DNA from: UBA285 sp049970695
GTDB lineage: Archaea > Thermoproteota > Thermoprotei_A > Sulfolobales > Desulfurococcaceae
Length of the DNA stretch: 64,000 bases
NCBI GenBank assembly: GCA_049970695.1
Contig: JBMFML010000006.1
Coordinates: 1-64,000, forward strand
Direction of reading: 5' to 3'
In this document: positions 25,060 through 33,491 of the stretch, in pieces
How the letters are laid out: each line of letters begins with the position of its first letter
Numbering within the stretch: the stretch's first letter is position 1
The notes under the pieces: generated by a model
The model's input: the letters and a program-made list of their open reading frames with translations, nothing else
Database searches by the model: none
Told to the model about the DNA's origin: nothing
Position numbers and translations under genes: made by a program

Positions 25060-26478
25060 CTATGCTCCTAGTATCTCGCTATACAGCTCTGCGACTTCCT
25101 TGTCTAGCTCAAGTCCTATTTTCGGCTTCTGCTGGGACTTCTTATTGTTATTGAAGAATTCTAGTGCAAGGTCGGGAAACAGGCAGTATGTCACGACGTC
25201 TTCTTCGCACAAGTCGTTAAAGCCCTTTTCAACTAGGGCCTTTCTGCAGTCATCTAGTGCCGGCTTGAGGAGGTCTGCGGGCCTTACTTCAATAGGCCTC
25301 TCGCTCCCCAAAACCAGCTCTATTACTTCCTTCTTAATTGGTGCAGGGGGCCTGCCGTAGAGGCCCTTAACGTAGTCTCTGACCTCCTTGGCAACTACCT
25401 TGTACCTGCCGTAGAGCACGTTCAGCACTGCCTGAACTCCCACTATTTGAGATGTCGGTGTAACGAGCGGCGGCCAGCCCAGGTCTTCCCTAACTCTCTT
25501 CACCTCTTCCAGTACTTCGGGGAGTTTATCTTCGGCACCGACCTGCTTTAGTTGCTGCAGGAAATTCGAGATCATGCCTCCTGGTATCTGGTGTTCGAGG
25601 ACGTTTGGGTCTGGCATGAATACCTTAACGCTCAGCAAGTCCTTGTACTTCGTGAACAGTATCTTCTCGAGGTGCGCCGATATCCTCCTCACAACGTCCA
25701 TATCTACTTTAGGCCTCGTGCCTGGGGGCAGGGCGTAGTACAGTGATTGAATGCCCGGCTGCCCGGTGCCAAATGCAAGGGGGCTGATGGAGGTGTCCAC
25801 GAAGTCTGCCCCAGCCTCGATTGCCTTGATGTAGTTTGCTATAGCTAGGCCCCCGGTGAAGTGGCTGTGAACGTCAACGGGTATTTTCAGCCTGCTTTTA
25901 ATCTCCCTGACGAGCTCGTAAGTCGTGTATGGGTCGAGGAGGCCTGCCATGTCCTTGATCGTAATGTGGTCTACTTCGAGGCTCGCTATCTCCTCCGCCA
26001 GCTTCAAGTAGTAGTCTAGCGTGTGGACGGGGCTGACAGTGTAGGTTATCGTTCCCTGGACAATCGCCCCGAGAGACCTAGCCTTTTTAATGCTTACCGC
26101 CATGTTTCTAACGTCGTTTAAGGCATCAAAAACCCTGAAAACATCAATGCCGTTCTTGAATGCCAGTTCGACAAACTTCTCTACGACGTCGTCGGGGTAG
26201 TGCCTGTAGCCAACTAGGTTCTGACCCCTCAGTAGCATCTGCAGCTTGGTCCTTTTCACGCGCTCTCTTATTATCCTCAGCCTCTCCCAGGGATTCTCCT
26301 TCAAGTACCTGAGCATGACGTCGAAAGTCGCCCCACCCCACATTTCAATGCTGTAAAACCCAGCCTTGTCGATCAAGTCGAGTATTGGAATGATGTCTTC
26401 TGTTTTGAGCCTCGTTGCTATGAGGGACTGGTGCGCGTCTCTGAGAGTCGTATCGACAATTTCTACCAACGCGTACAC
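25060..26478 (-). CDS. Carboxyltransferase subunit (pyruvate carboxylase B / oxaloacetate decarboxylase alpha type)
   Basis: 472 residues of HMGL-like TIM barrel. Metal and catalytic boxes are DTTLRDAHQS at the start, LLRGQNLVGY, TIKDMAGLLDP with the carboxylated-lysine region, and DVHSHFTGG with the HxH metal ligands. The C-terminal lobe is present but no biotinyl domain (no A-M-K-M) follows, so the biotin carrier must be a separate protein. It moves CO2 between biotin and pyruvate/oxaloacetate. The frame stays open to ATG 26523, but a TATA-like GCATTTATCC inside that extension points to a start near GTG 26478. Confidence 0.88.
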   Translation of the reverse strand: MYALVEIVDTTLRDAHQSLIATRLKTEDIIPILDLIDKAGFYSIEMWGGATFDVMLRYLKENPWERLRIIRERVKRTKLQMLLRGQNLVGYRHYPDDVVEKFVELAFKNGIDVFRVFDALNDVRNMAVSIKKARSLGAIVQGTITYTVSPVHTLDYYLKLAEEIASLEVDHITIKDMAGLLDPYTTYELVREIKSRLKIPVDVHSHFTGGLAIANYIKAIEAGADFVDTSISPLAFGTGQPGIQSLYYALPPGTRPKVDMDVVRRISAHLEKILFTKYKDLLSVKVFMPDPNVLEHQIPGGMISNFLQQLKQVGAEDKLPEVLEEVKRVREDLGWPPLVTPTSQIVGVQAVLNVLYGRYKVVAKEVRDYVKGLYGRPPAPIKKEVIELVLGSERPIEVRPADLLKPALDDCRKALVEKGFNDLCEEDVVTYCLFPDLALEFFNNNKKSQQKPKIGLELDKEVAELYSEILGA

Positions 26479-26555
26479 CAGGCTCTTAGCTACCCTAGTA
26501 TAGGGGCTGGGGGATAAATGCATTTGCGACGCATGTCATCAACAAAAGCTAGTAG

Positions 26556-27401
26556 CTAGGCCGCTCTAACCACCCTGAGCGGCTTCTTCGAGAGCCACTT
26601 CTTCCTGGCAAGCCTCAAGTACGCGTTGTTGAAGCCAAGGACGCCTACTTGCGTTTCTGCAAGTTCCGCAAGCCCTTCCAGCCCCTCGCCTGTGACTGCA
26701 CCGACGAGGAGCTTCTTGGCGACTGGGTACTTGTAGGTCTTTTCGACTACTCCGGGCCTGTTCAACTCCGCCAGCTCGCTGCAGCCCCTAACGTAGAAGC
26801 CCTCTACGCAGAGCTCTAGCACGAAGGAGCCCTGTGCTCCAGCTACCGATGTGGCTGAAGGCCCCGAGTACTCAAGTCTCGCCCTCGCCAAGCCGCCCTC
26901 TACTCTTAGAGAGCCCCTCAAGTAGCCTTGCTCCAGCAGGGCCTCTATGCTGTTCTTTAAGCGAGCCCCGCTTGTGTCGAAGCAAGCAACCAGCAGCCCC
27001 CTGCAGCTGCCACTCACGGCATAGAAGGCTGGTAGCTCGAAGTGCAGCAAGCCCTCCGACACCCTCAGGATAGGGGGCTGGCTGCAGACCTCAGATAGTG
27101 GAAGCCACGACTTCTCCTCGGCTGGTCCAGTAGCCTTGTACTTTACTCTCAAAACTGCGCTAACGCCAGCGCCTTTAGCGACGGTCACGCCTACAACGCC
27201 TTTCACGAACAGAGATGGGGCCTCGAGGAGGACTCTGTCACCTACTACGCGGGCCTCCCTGAGCAGCCTATCAACAGGCCCCCGCTTAAGCACGCCGCGG
27301 ATCTTGGAAACAGCAATTGCTACTGAGGCAGCGAGCATAGCAAAGAAGGCAAGTAGCCTGATTAAGTCGGCAATAGACTCGGGCAGGCAACCCACCTCCA
27401 A
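26556..27401 (-). CDS. Hypothetical protein with one N-terminal membrane segment
   Basis: 281 residues. A hydrophobic helix covers about residues 10-32 (LIRLLAFFAMLAASVAIAV) with a positively charged exit (SKIRGVLKRG), so the rest may face the cytoplasm. The body looks like mixed beta structure with several Cys (CSQPP, SGSCRG, CFDTSG, LCVEGFYVRGC). No family recognised. It lies 77 nt upstream of the carboxyltransferase gene on the same strand. Confidence 0.6.
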   Translation of the reverse strand: MEVGCLPESIADLIRLLAFFAMLAASVAIAVSKIRGVLKRGPVDRLLREARVVGDRVLLEAPSLFVKGVVGVTVAKGAGVSAVLRVKYKATGPAEEKSWLPLSEVCSQPPILRVSEGLLHFELPAFYAVSGSCRGLLVACFDTSGARLKNSIEALLEQGYLRGSLRVEGGLARARLEYSGPSATSVAGAQGSFVLELCVEGFYVRGCSELAELNRPGVVEKTYKYPVAKKLLVGAVTGEGLEGLAELAETQVGVLGFNNAYLRLARKKWLSKKPLRVVRAA

Positions 27402-27687
27402 GCTGGAACTCCCCGCCAGGGGGCTTAAATTAGCTAGTCGCTAGAAGAGCTCGCAAGCCCGCTATTGCAAAACTAGCTCCCCGCATGGTAAACGTAAATT
27501 AAGTAATTTAGTGCTAACGCCATGACAGTAGACAGCATGCGTAGAGCCTTCGCATAGGCCTTGAGACTTAGAAGCGTGTTACTGCGACAACCACTTTCTT
27601 TAGGTCGGCGTAACGCGCTGTGAGTAGCTAAGGCGCGTGTGGGGTTCAGCACGCAACACAAATTAGAGAAGCGTTATTTGAGCAAAA
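27402..27687. other. AT-richer intergenic region
   Basis: About 290 bp that is clearly more AT-rich than the flanks. A 62-codon minus frame (27473-27661) starts without a promoter or ribosome site and has atypical codons; I do not call it. No box C/D or tRNA pattern was found. Confidence 0.4.
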
Positions 27688-27695
27688 TTTATAAG
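27688..27695 (+). promoter_or_regulatory. TATA box of the 565-residue surface protein gene
   Basis: TTTATAAG after an A/T-rich lead (AGCAAAA). It sets transcription start at about 27717, nine bases before GTG 27726. Confidence 0.55.
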
Positions 27696-27725
27696 AGCTT
27701 TTGAAAAAAAATCCAGGGATGCACC

Positions 27726-29423
27726 GTGGCTCATATATTACATAGGCTCTTCGGGGAGGCTGCTGAGGCCCGACTGAGGAGGCTTGTCCTGAGGCTCGAG
27801 AAGCAGAAGGCTACGGCGCTTCTCGTGCTGGCTATAGTAGCCTCTATTACGCTCCCTCCAGTACTGACGGCCCTCATTGCCGCTGAGCCAGGGCTCTACT
27901 TGGAGCTCAGGTTTTCCAAGCCCTCTGAGAGGGGGTACTTAGACGAGACTGACTTGCTGAAGGCCAGTAGAGACGTGGTTTTCTGCGCGCGCCTCGAAGC
28001 CGTAGTGCCTCCCCCCAGGGACTTAGAGCTGCTCTTCTTCAAGTGCTTCAAGGGCGCTACTACAATCCACGTACCCTACAGAGTGCTGGAGCGCGTTGCA
28101 GGTGAGTGGTTCTCGCTACTAAGAGAGAGGAAAGTTCCCGAGGGAGTTACGCACGAGCACATTTTTGGCCTGCTGATGCGCGTGCTTGTGATAAATACAA
28201 CGAGCAACGAAGTGCTCTACGACGTCATAGATTCCATACCCCTCAGAGTTGGAGACTTTGCGAAACCCCTAGCAGTCAAGTATATCGTGTTTGCGAGGAA
28301 GGGTGTGTACCAAGTAGATTACAAGAAGATAGGCACTTATTTAGTGAAGACGGAGAGCGCTGTTGTGGCAGACACGGGGCTCGAGCTTGCCTACAGAAAC
28401 GCGATAGAGCCCTATGGAAGTGAGTGGCGGTGTAGCGGTTATCAGTACGCCATATGCTACGAGCTGGTAGCGCGCGTGACGCCCGAGGACATGCAGTCAT
28501 ACCTGCCGCCAGACTACTTCAGGCTCGAGAACAACAGGCTCTACATGAAGACGCCCATTCTAATAGTCGAGAACCCCTATTACTACTCCGGGGTCGTATC
28601 GGCTTCGATCAGCATCGTGTTCACAGACGCTAAACTCCAGTTAAGGTTTGTCTTTGCTCCAGGAGAGATCATTAACAAGCTGATGAATGCTGAATACCCC
28701 TCGGTAAACTTCCAGCTGGGAGGGCCCACGTGGGGTGGCACTAGCTACTACTATTATGATGCCCTCATTCTCCAGCCGGAGGAGGCTGGTTGGCTCTACG
28801 TATGGGCCAGGCCTATACAGGAGTACTTGCGTGTGTACTATTGTAGCTTTAATGCTTGCTCGTATGTAGGGGATGAAGTGAGGTCTCTAGTAACAGACAT
28901 GCTAGTCAGCGGCACAACAATACTGGGAGGAGAAGAGCGCGGCCTACCGCACCCAGTTATCATGGATAGCTTTTATAAGGGCACTAACCTCACTGCCCTA
29001 AGTGTCCCAGGGACTCTGATTAGCGACGGCAAACTGGACCCAGGAGAATCCGTGGCGCTTCAGCAGATTATTGAGCATTATGATACATGTGGTAGCGGCT
29101 TTGAAGTGGGCATATCAATGGCCCTTTTGGCTCGTGCGGTTTGCGCTGCACTGGGAATACCAACAGGCGGGACGGCGTGCACGGTGGCAATAGCTTTTGC
29201 AGCGGCTTTTGCGGCTTCACTGGAGTACGAGCCGCCGAACGTCTACATCGACGGAGGCTTAAAAAATCATGGCAACTCAGAGGGAATAGGCTACAACGTG
29301 CCTGAATATGTGTACATGAGAATTAGCAGGTATAAGTACGAAAAACCGCCAGGCTGGCAGTGTTTCTGGTGTTCACCATGCACATACGACGCCCCCGCCG
29401 GGCTGTACTTCAGGCTTGTTTAG
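27726..29423 (+). CDS. Large membrane-anchored extracytoplasmic protein, no known family
   Basis: 565 residues. A charged cytoplasmic start (RLRRLVLRLEKQK) precedes one membrane helix (about residues 30-54), then a roughly 500-residue outer domain rich in Tyr, with scattered Cys likely to form disulfides. Near the C terminus a second hydrophobic stretch (about 456-495, GISMALLARAVCAALGIPTG then TVAIAFAAAFAASLEYE) could be a hairpin or re-entrant pair. The tail has a Cys cluster (WQCFWCSPCTYD). It has its own promoter and stands alone. I recognise no homologue. Confidence 0.7.
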   Translation: MAHILHRLFGEAAEARLRRLVLRLEKQKATALLVLAIVASITLPPVLTALIAAEPGLYLELRFSKPSERGYLDETDLLKASRDVVFCARLEAVVPPPRDLELLFFKCFKGATTIHVPYRVLERVAGEWFSLLRERKVPEGVTHEHIFGLLMRVLVINTTSNEVLYDVIDSIPLRVGDFAKPLAVKYIVFARKGVYQVDYKKIGTYLVKTESAVVADTGLELAYRNAIEPYGSEWRCSGYQYAICYELVARVTPEDMQSYLPPDYFRLENNRLYMKTPILIVENPYYYSGVVSASISIVFTDAKLQLRFVFAPGEIINKLMNAEYPSVNFQLGGPTWGGTSYYYYDALILQPEEAGWLYVWARPIQEYLRVYYCSFNACSYVGDEVRSLVTDMLVSGTTILGGEERGLPHPVIMDSFYKGTNLTALSVPGTLISDGKLDPGESVALQQIIEHYDTCGSGFEVGISMALLARAVCAALGIPTGGTACTVAIAFAAAFAASLEYEPPNVYIDGGLKNHGNSEGIGYNVPEYVYMRISRYKYEKPPGWQCFWCSPCTYDAPAGLYFRLV

Positions 29424-29574
29424 CTGTTTTCGCTCGGCCCAGCTCTTCATAATCCTTTCACTAAGGCTTCTAAGAGGTTTTAGTGGTTCAAGTTCAGAAG
29501 GGGGCGTAGCGGATTTCGTAAAACACTGTGTCAAGCCCGTGCTTGCGTGTTGTTGTGTATAATTTAGGAATTAG

Positions 29575-29650
29575 TGCGGCGGCCGGGATTTGAACCCGGG
29601 GCCTCCGGCTCGGGGGGCCGGCGTCCTAGTCCAGGCTAGACGACCGCCGC
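29575..29650 (-). tRNA. tRNA-Gly (anticodon CCC), unusual C33
   Basis: The minus strand folds as a full cloverleaf: acceptor GCGGCGG/CCGCCGC with discriminator A, D stem GTCT/GGAC, anticodon stem CCGGC/GCCGG, T arm CCGGG-TTCAAAT-CCCGG. The anticodon loop reads CCCCCGA, so the anticodon is CCC (Gly) and position 33 is C instead of the near-universal U. No intron and no encoded CCA. Its TATA-like GCAAAATAAG overlaps the stop codon of the S25e gene upstream. Confidence 0.9.
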
Positions 29651-29675
29651 CACTACTCTGGTATAGCGGCGGGGC

Positions 29676-29996
29676 TTATTTTGCTTTCTCTACTGGAACG
29701 TATATTGGCGACCTCCTGCCGCCACTGTAGAGCTTCAGTATCCCTAGCCTCGCGGCTTCTCTCAGCGCCCTCTTGGCGTCACTTATCTTTATGTTCATGG
29801 CCTGCGCTAGGGAGTGTGGCGTGTAGAGCTTGACCGCGCCCTTCTCAACTTCGCTCTTTATCTTGCTGACAACGTCGGCTATGTCTGTGGTTGTCCTGTA
29901 CGTCGTCTCCACTTTCTCAACTGCTCTCCCTGGAGGCGCCCTTCCCCTCTTGACAGGCGGCTTCTTGGGTGCCTGCTTTGAAGACAAAGTAAGCAC
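29676..29996 (-). CDS. rps25e: 30S ribosomal protein S25e
   Basis: 106 residues. A basic Pro/Lys-rich N-terminal tail is followed by the S25e winged-helix domain (KLYTPHSLAQAMNIKISDAK then ALREAARLGILKLYSGGRRSPIYVP). Found in archaea and eukaryotes, on the small-subunit head. A TATA-like element at 30018-30027 puts the transcript start at about 29997, next to GTG 29996. TTG 29987, six bases after GGGTG, is the alternative. Cotranscription into tRNA-Gly is possible. Confidence 0.88.
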   Translation of the reverse strand: MLTLSSKQAPKKPPVKRGRAPPGRAVEKVETTYRTTTDIADVVSKIKSEVEKGAVKLYTPHSLAQAMNIKISDAKRALREAARLGILKLYSGGRRSPIYVPVEKAK

Positions 29997-30016
29997 CCTT
30001 GCTTACACGGGCACGT

Positions 30017-30784
30017 CTACTTTATGAGGTTTCTCAAGTAGAGCTTATAAGCAATAACTACTCCAATCGCCAGCCACGCGCCTAGGCCAGCTAGGTTGAA
30101 TGCGAGGTCCACGGACTTGGCGTAGCCGAAGCAGTACCTGTACATGGTCGTTGCCATGGAGACAGGCGAGTAGTAGGCAATGGGGGCTGCAGACCCCAGC
30201 CTGGCTTTCAGTGCTTCTTCGGGGTAGAAGACGTTCGAGACGAAGAAAAGCGTGAAGTAGGTAATGGATCTAAGAGCCGCCTGCAAGTTGAAGTCTCTGG
30301 TAGCCGTCGACAGCGTAATTGAAATACTCGACATTATTGTCGCGAGCGAGACGCTCGCGTAGACCACAATAAGCCACTCAACTAGAGATGGGGGCTCCAT
30401 TATTAAAACAGCTAGGGCGAGGAATGGTAGCTGGTATATTAGGCCCCTCAGAACCCCGCCTAGTATTCTGCCAGCCACGAGCGCGCTCCTCTGAATAGGC
30501 AGAGAAACCAGGTAGTGAGTGACTTCTCTCCTGAGCTCGACGCCGACTTCCCTGCCTATGCTAAAGGCTGATATGAATATAGATAGGCAGAGGACGCCCG
30601 GTGTTATGAACCTTATGTAGTCAGGGATGAGCTCGGGCCTCACAACACCCCTGAAAATAGCGGCGAATATGACTAAGTCCGCTACGTTCATGGCTACTTG
30701 GCCCGCGAGCCAGAACTTGTTTCTCCAGAACCTCGCCAGGTCCCTCGAAGCAACTAAAAACGCTCCACGCAGCCACGAATTCAC
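30017..30784 (-). CDS. ABC-2 type transporter permease
   Basis: 255 residues, six hydrophobic helices, with the ABC-2 loop LRREVTHYLVSLPIQRSALVAGR after helix 2 (quoted core: THYLVSLPIQRSALVAGR). It pairs with the next permease, whose stop overlaps this start (ATGA), to form the heterodimeric channel of an exporter. Substrate unknown. Confidence 0.88.
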   Translation of the reverse strand: MNSWLRGAFLVASRDLARFWRNKFWLAGQVAMNVADLVIFAAIFRGVVRPELIPDYIRFITPGVLCLSIFISAFSIGREVGVELRREVTHYLVSLPIQRSALVAGRILGGVLRGLIYQLPFLALAVLIMEPPSLVEWLIVVYASVSLATIMSSISITLSTATRDFNLQAALRSITYFTLFFVSNVFYPEEALKARLGSAAPIAYYSPVSMATTMYRYCFGYAKSVDLAFNLAGLGAWLAIGVVIAYKLYLRNLIK

Positions 30785-31602
30785 TTCCAGCCACCGGCTT
30801 CAAGCTTCTTCTCGTAGTACTCGAGCGCGAGAATCAGGAGGCCCGCCGCCAAGCCCGCTATGTAGAGCAGCGTAGGTAAAACGCCGTGCTTGGCAATGAG
30901 CTCGTACTCGGGAAACACCAGTATTCTGAGAAAGTCCGCGAAGTGCGAAATCGGGTTTAAGGCTGCAGCCACGTAGTAGGGAGCTATGCCTGAGGCCTCG
31001 ATAATAGGCAGTGGGTAGAACACCGTGCTCAGCCTAATTAGCACGGCGTCGACGGCGCCCATTAGTATGTCAGTCAGGTCCGTTGACCTGACCCCCATGA
31101 CAACGAGGACGACGAAGCCCACAATGCTCACAGAGAAGAGCACTGCTGCTAGTATTGATACGAGGACCGTGGAGACGCTAATGGAGCTGGGACTTTCCAA
31201 GCCCACTATGAGCATTACGAAGAGCATCATGGGCAGCGTGAATAAGACTGCTGAGAGGGCCGAGCCGAGTATTCTGCCAACAGCCAACACACCTCTCTTA
31301 ACGGGCAGTGATAAGTGGTACTCTACTATTCCATCGTCAAACTCCTCTGCAACTATGTAGCCTCTCGAAATTCCAGTACTATACAGCAGCGACGCGTAGA
31401 CTCCAAGTAGGTAGAAGTAGTAGTAGTCAACTCCAATGAGCTCGCTGACGGCGCGCTTAACAATGTAGGACACCGCTCTTGCAAAGACTAGGACTTGTAT
31501 TACAAACCAGGTTACTCTCATAGCTAGAAATATCTTCTGGTTTTTGAGCTTCATCAAGTCCCACTGCATTACAACCAAGACGTCTCGCAGCGCGCTACCC
31601 AA
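30781..31602 (-). CDS. ABC-2 type transporter permease
   Basis: 273 residues, six hydrophobic helices, with the matching motif DGIVEYHLSLPVKRGVLAVG. It is a diverged paralogue of the downstream permease. It lies 2 nt after the ATPase gene in one operon. Confidence 0.88.
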   Translation of the reverse strand: MGSALRDVLVVMQWDLMKLKNQKIFLAMRVTWFVIQVLVFARAVSYIVKRAVSELIGVDYYYFYLLGVYASLLYSTGISRGYIVAEEFDDGIVEYHLSLPVKRGVLAVGRILGSALSAVLFTLPMMLFVMLIVGLESPSSISVSTVLVSILAAVLFSVSIVGFVVLVVMGVRSTDLTDILMGAVDAVLIRLSTVFYPLPIIEASGIAPYYVAAALNPISHFADFLRILVFPEYELIAKHGVLPTLLYIAGLAAGLLILALEYYEKKLEAGGWK

Positions 31603-31604
31603 GG

Positions 31605-32543
31605 CTACTCCTCCCTCAGCTTCGCACCTGTTATGTACGTGAAGACGTCGTCGAGCGTGGGCTCCTTAACTGAGACCTTCTTAGTTCTAATGCCGCTTAG
31701 CTTCAAGGCATCAACTATTTCCAGCACTTTTTCCTCGCCCTTCTCTACGTAGATTCTGAGGGTGCTTCCCGCTACTTTGACCTTGCCGTATTCGCTCAGC
31801 TTTTCAATTATACTGCTCGACAACACCCCCTCATACTCTACTTCCACTACATCTCCGCGTGGAATGGAGTCCTTTAGCTCCTCAATGGTTCCGAGGGCTC
31901 TGAGCTTTCCCTTGTGTATTATTGCAACTCGCTCGCAAACCCTTTCTGCTTCAAACATGTCGTTTGTTGCTATGATTACTGTTGAGCCCTGCTTTCTCAT
32001 CTCCTTGATAACGTCCCAGAGTGCGTGCTTCGAGAGCACATCGACCTGGGCAGTCGGCTCGTCTAGTATAGCTACTCTAGGCCTCTGTATCAGCACTTTA
32101 GCCAGCTCAACCTTCTTCCTCGTTCCTCCGCTCAGCTGGTAGAAGTACTTGTTTCTGTGCTCCCAGAGATCCAGCAGCTCCATCACCTCCCTGACAACGC
32201 GCTTGGCTTCATTACCCGAATAGCCAACTACCTTGGCATGCCAGAGTAGGAGGTCATATGGCTTGTCTATCCACATAGCCTTCGGGTCTTGAAATGCTAT
32301 GCCAACCAGCCCTCTCACTATGTAGTCCTCTCGCGTGACGCTGTGCCCAAATACATAGACTTCTCCACTAGTTGGCTTATACACTGTTGCAATTGTCAAG
32401 AGAGTTGTCGTCTTGCCCGAGCCGTTTGGCCCGAGAAGGCCGAATATTTCGTTCTCGTAGACTTCCAGCGACAAGTTATCGACTGCAACAAAGTTGCCGA
32501 ACTTCTTAGTCAAGTTCACTACTTCAACGGCCTTGCTCTTCAA
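31605..32543 (-). CDS. ABC transporter ATP-binding protein (DrrA/CcmA-type)
   Basis: 312 residues. Walker A GPNGSGKT is at 38-45, Q-loop AFQDP at 83-87, signature LSGGT at 137-141, Walker B VAILDEPT at 157-164, D-loop QVD. The switch (H-loop) histidine is Asn: IIATND at 190-195. A C-terminal about 90-residue domain follows, as in drug and bacteriocin exporters. First gene of the three-gene operon; ATG 32543 lies about 25 nt below TATA GCTTATAAGC, so the mRNA is probably leaderless. Confidence 0.9.
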   Translation of the reverse strand: MKSKAVEVVNLTKKFGNFVAVDNLSLEVYENEIFGLLGPNGSGKTTTLLTIATVYKPTSGEVYVFGHSVTREDYIVRGLVGIAFQDPKAMWIDKPYDLLLWHAKVVGYSGNEAKRVVREVMELLDLWEHRNKYFYQLSGGTRKKVELAKVLIQRPRVAILDEPTAQVDVLSKHALWDVIKEMRKQGSTVIIATNDMFEAERVCERVAIIHKGKLRALGTIEELKDSIPRGDVVEVEYEGVLSSSIIEKLSEYGKVKVAGSTLRIYVEKGEEKVLEIVDALKLSGIRTKKVSVKEPTLDDVFTYITGAKLREE

Positions 32544-32561
32544 TGGGTGCCCCCACGTGGC

Positions 32562-32588
32562 GCTTATAAGCTCACGCGATTATTAAAG
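32562..32588. promoter_or_regulatory. Divergent promoters of the ABC operon and the Mrp operon
   Basis: GCTTATAAGC (32562-32571), a perfect palindrome, is 25 nt from the ABC ATPase ATG on the minus strand. TTATTAAAG (32580-32588) is about 24 nt from the mrpF ATG on the plus strand. Both operons would start with leaderless mRNAs. Confidence 0.55.
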
Positions 32589-32605
32589 ACGCCGGGTTAT
32601 CCGCA

Positions 32606-32884
32606 ATGACGGGGTACTTGGAACTAGTAGTGCTTATTGGCGCTCCACTCTACGTGCTCGCTGTCGTGCTCTACACCTTTAGGCTTGTCAGGGGCCCCAC
32701 AATACCCGACGCCGTCCTCGCCGCAGACTGCATAGCCTATGACCTAGCCGTTTTCCTCACGGCTCTTGCACTGTACTACAAAACTCCCTTTATGATTGCG
32801 CCTCCCATAATGCTGGCGCTCTGGGCATACCTCCTCGACATATACGTTTCCAAGTACCTGGCGTCCCGAGAGGTGGGAGCGTGA
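32606..32884 (+). CDS. mrpF: Mrp-type Na+/H+ antiporter subunit F (MrpF/MbhB)
   Basis: 92 residues, three membrane helices, with the subunit signature FRLVRGPTIPDAVLAAD. First gene of a seven-gene operon (32606-36684) with tight or overlapping junctions. Confidence 0.87.
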   Translation: MTGYLELVVLIGAPLYVLAVVLYTFRLVRGPTIPDAVLAADCIAYDLAVFLTALALYYKTPFMIAPPIMLALWAYLLDIYVSKYLASREVGA

Positions 32885-33240
32885 TCGAGCCTTTGCTCTT
32901 CTGGATTGGATCAGCGATGTTCATTGCTGGCGGGGTCTTCGACTTCATCGCTGCACTCGGCATGGTCAGGTTCCCGAACTTCTACGTGAGGCTCCACGCG
33001 GCTACGATAGGAGCAATATATGGTGCCGTTATGCCGCTCATTGGCATATCGCTGATAGCGCTCGGCAGCCCGGAAATACCAGCGAGGTACGCTGTTGCAG
33101 GCGCGTCTTTCGTAACGGCCTTGATAATCTTAATAGTCTCGCCAACTGGAAGCCACGTCCTTGCTTATGCCGCCCACAAGTCGCGTGCAGTAGAGTGGAG
33201 CCCTGTCGTCGACCACTTAGAGGAGGATGAGGAGAAGTGA
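32881..33240 (+). CDS. mrpG: Mrp-type antiporter subunit G (MrpG/MbhC)
   Basis: 119 residues, three membrane helices, signature MVRFPNFYVRLHAATIGA. The GTG start overlaps the mrpF stop by 4 nt. Confidence 0.87.
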   Translation: MIEPLLFWIGSAMFIAGGVFDFIAALGMVRFPNFYVRLHAATIGAIYGAVMPLIGISLIALGSPEIPARYAVAGASFVTALIILIVSPTGSHVLAYAAHKSRAVEWSPVVDHLEEDEEK

Positions 33241-33488
33241 TAGTGACACTGCTCCTCCTCGCCGTTGCAGCGCTTCTCAGCCTAGTGTTCGTTTACTTGG
33301 CTGTCTTTGAGCGGGACCTCATGAAGGCAATAGTATTCTCGGCTGGGCAGAGCATTTGCTACTCAATAATGCTCCACGCAATGGCAGCGCCAGACATAAC
33401 AATGACCTACGTTGCAGTCTCGGTCGGGCTCTACTCGGCACTACTGGTTTTCGTCGTCAGCAAAACTGAGAGGTACGAAGAGGTGTGA
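33237..33488 (+). CDS. MbhD-like (DUF4040) antiporter subunit
   Basis: 83 residues, three helices, with ERDLMKAIVFSAGQSICYSI and PDITMTYVAVS. This matches MbhD, which in true Mrp complexes is the C-terminal part of MrpA. Starts GTG, overlapping mrpG by 4 nt (GTGA). Confidence 0.82.
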   Translation: MIVTLLLLAVAALLSLVFVYLAVFERDLMKAIVFSAGQSICYSIMLHAMAAPDITMTYVAVSVGLYSALLVFVVSKTERYEEV

Positions 33489-33491
33489 GAA

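Noticed and set aside
27473..27661. 62-codon minus-strand frame in the AT-richer gap
   Set aside because: No promoter or ribosome site, unusual composition and no hydrophobic or motif pattern; treated as chance.
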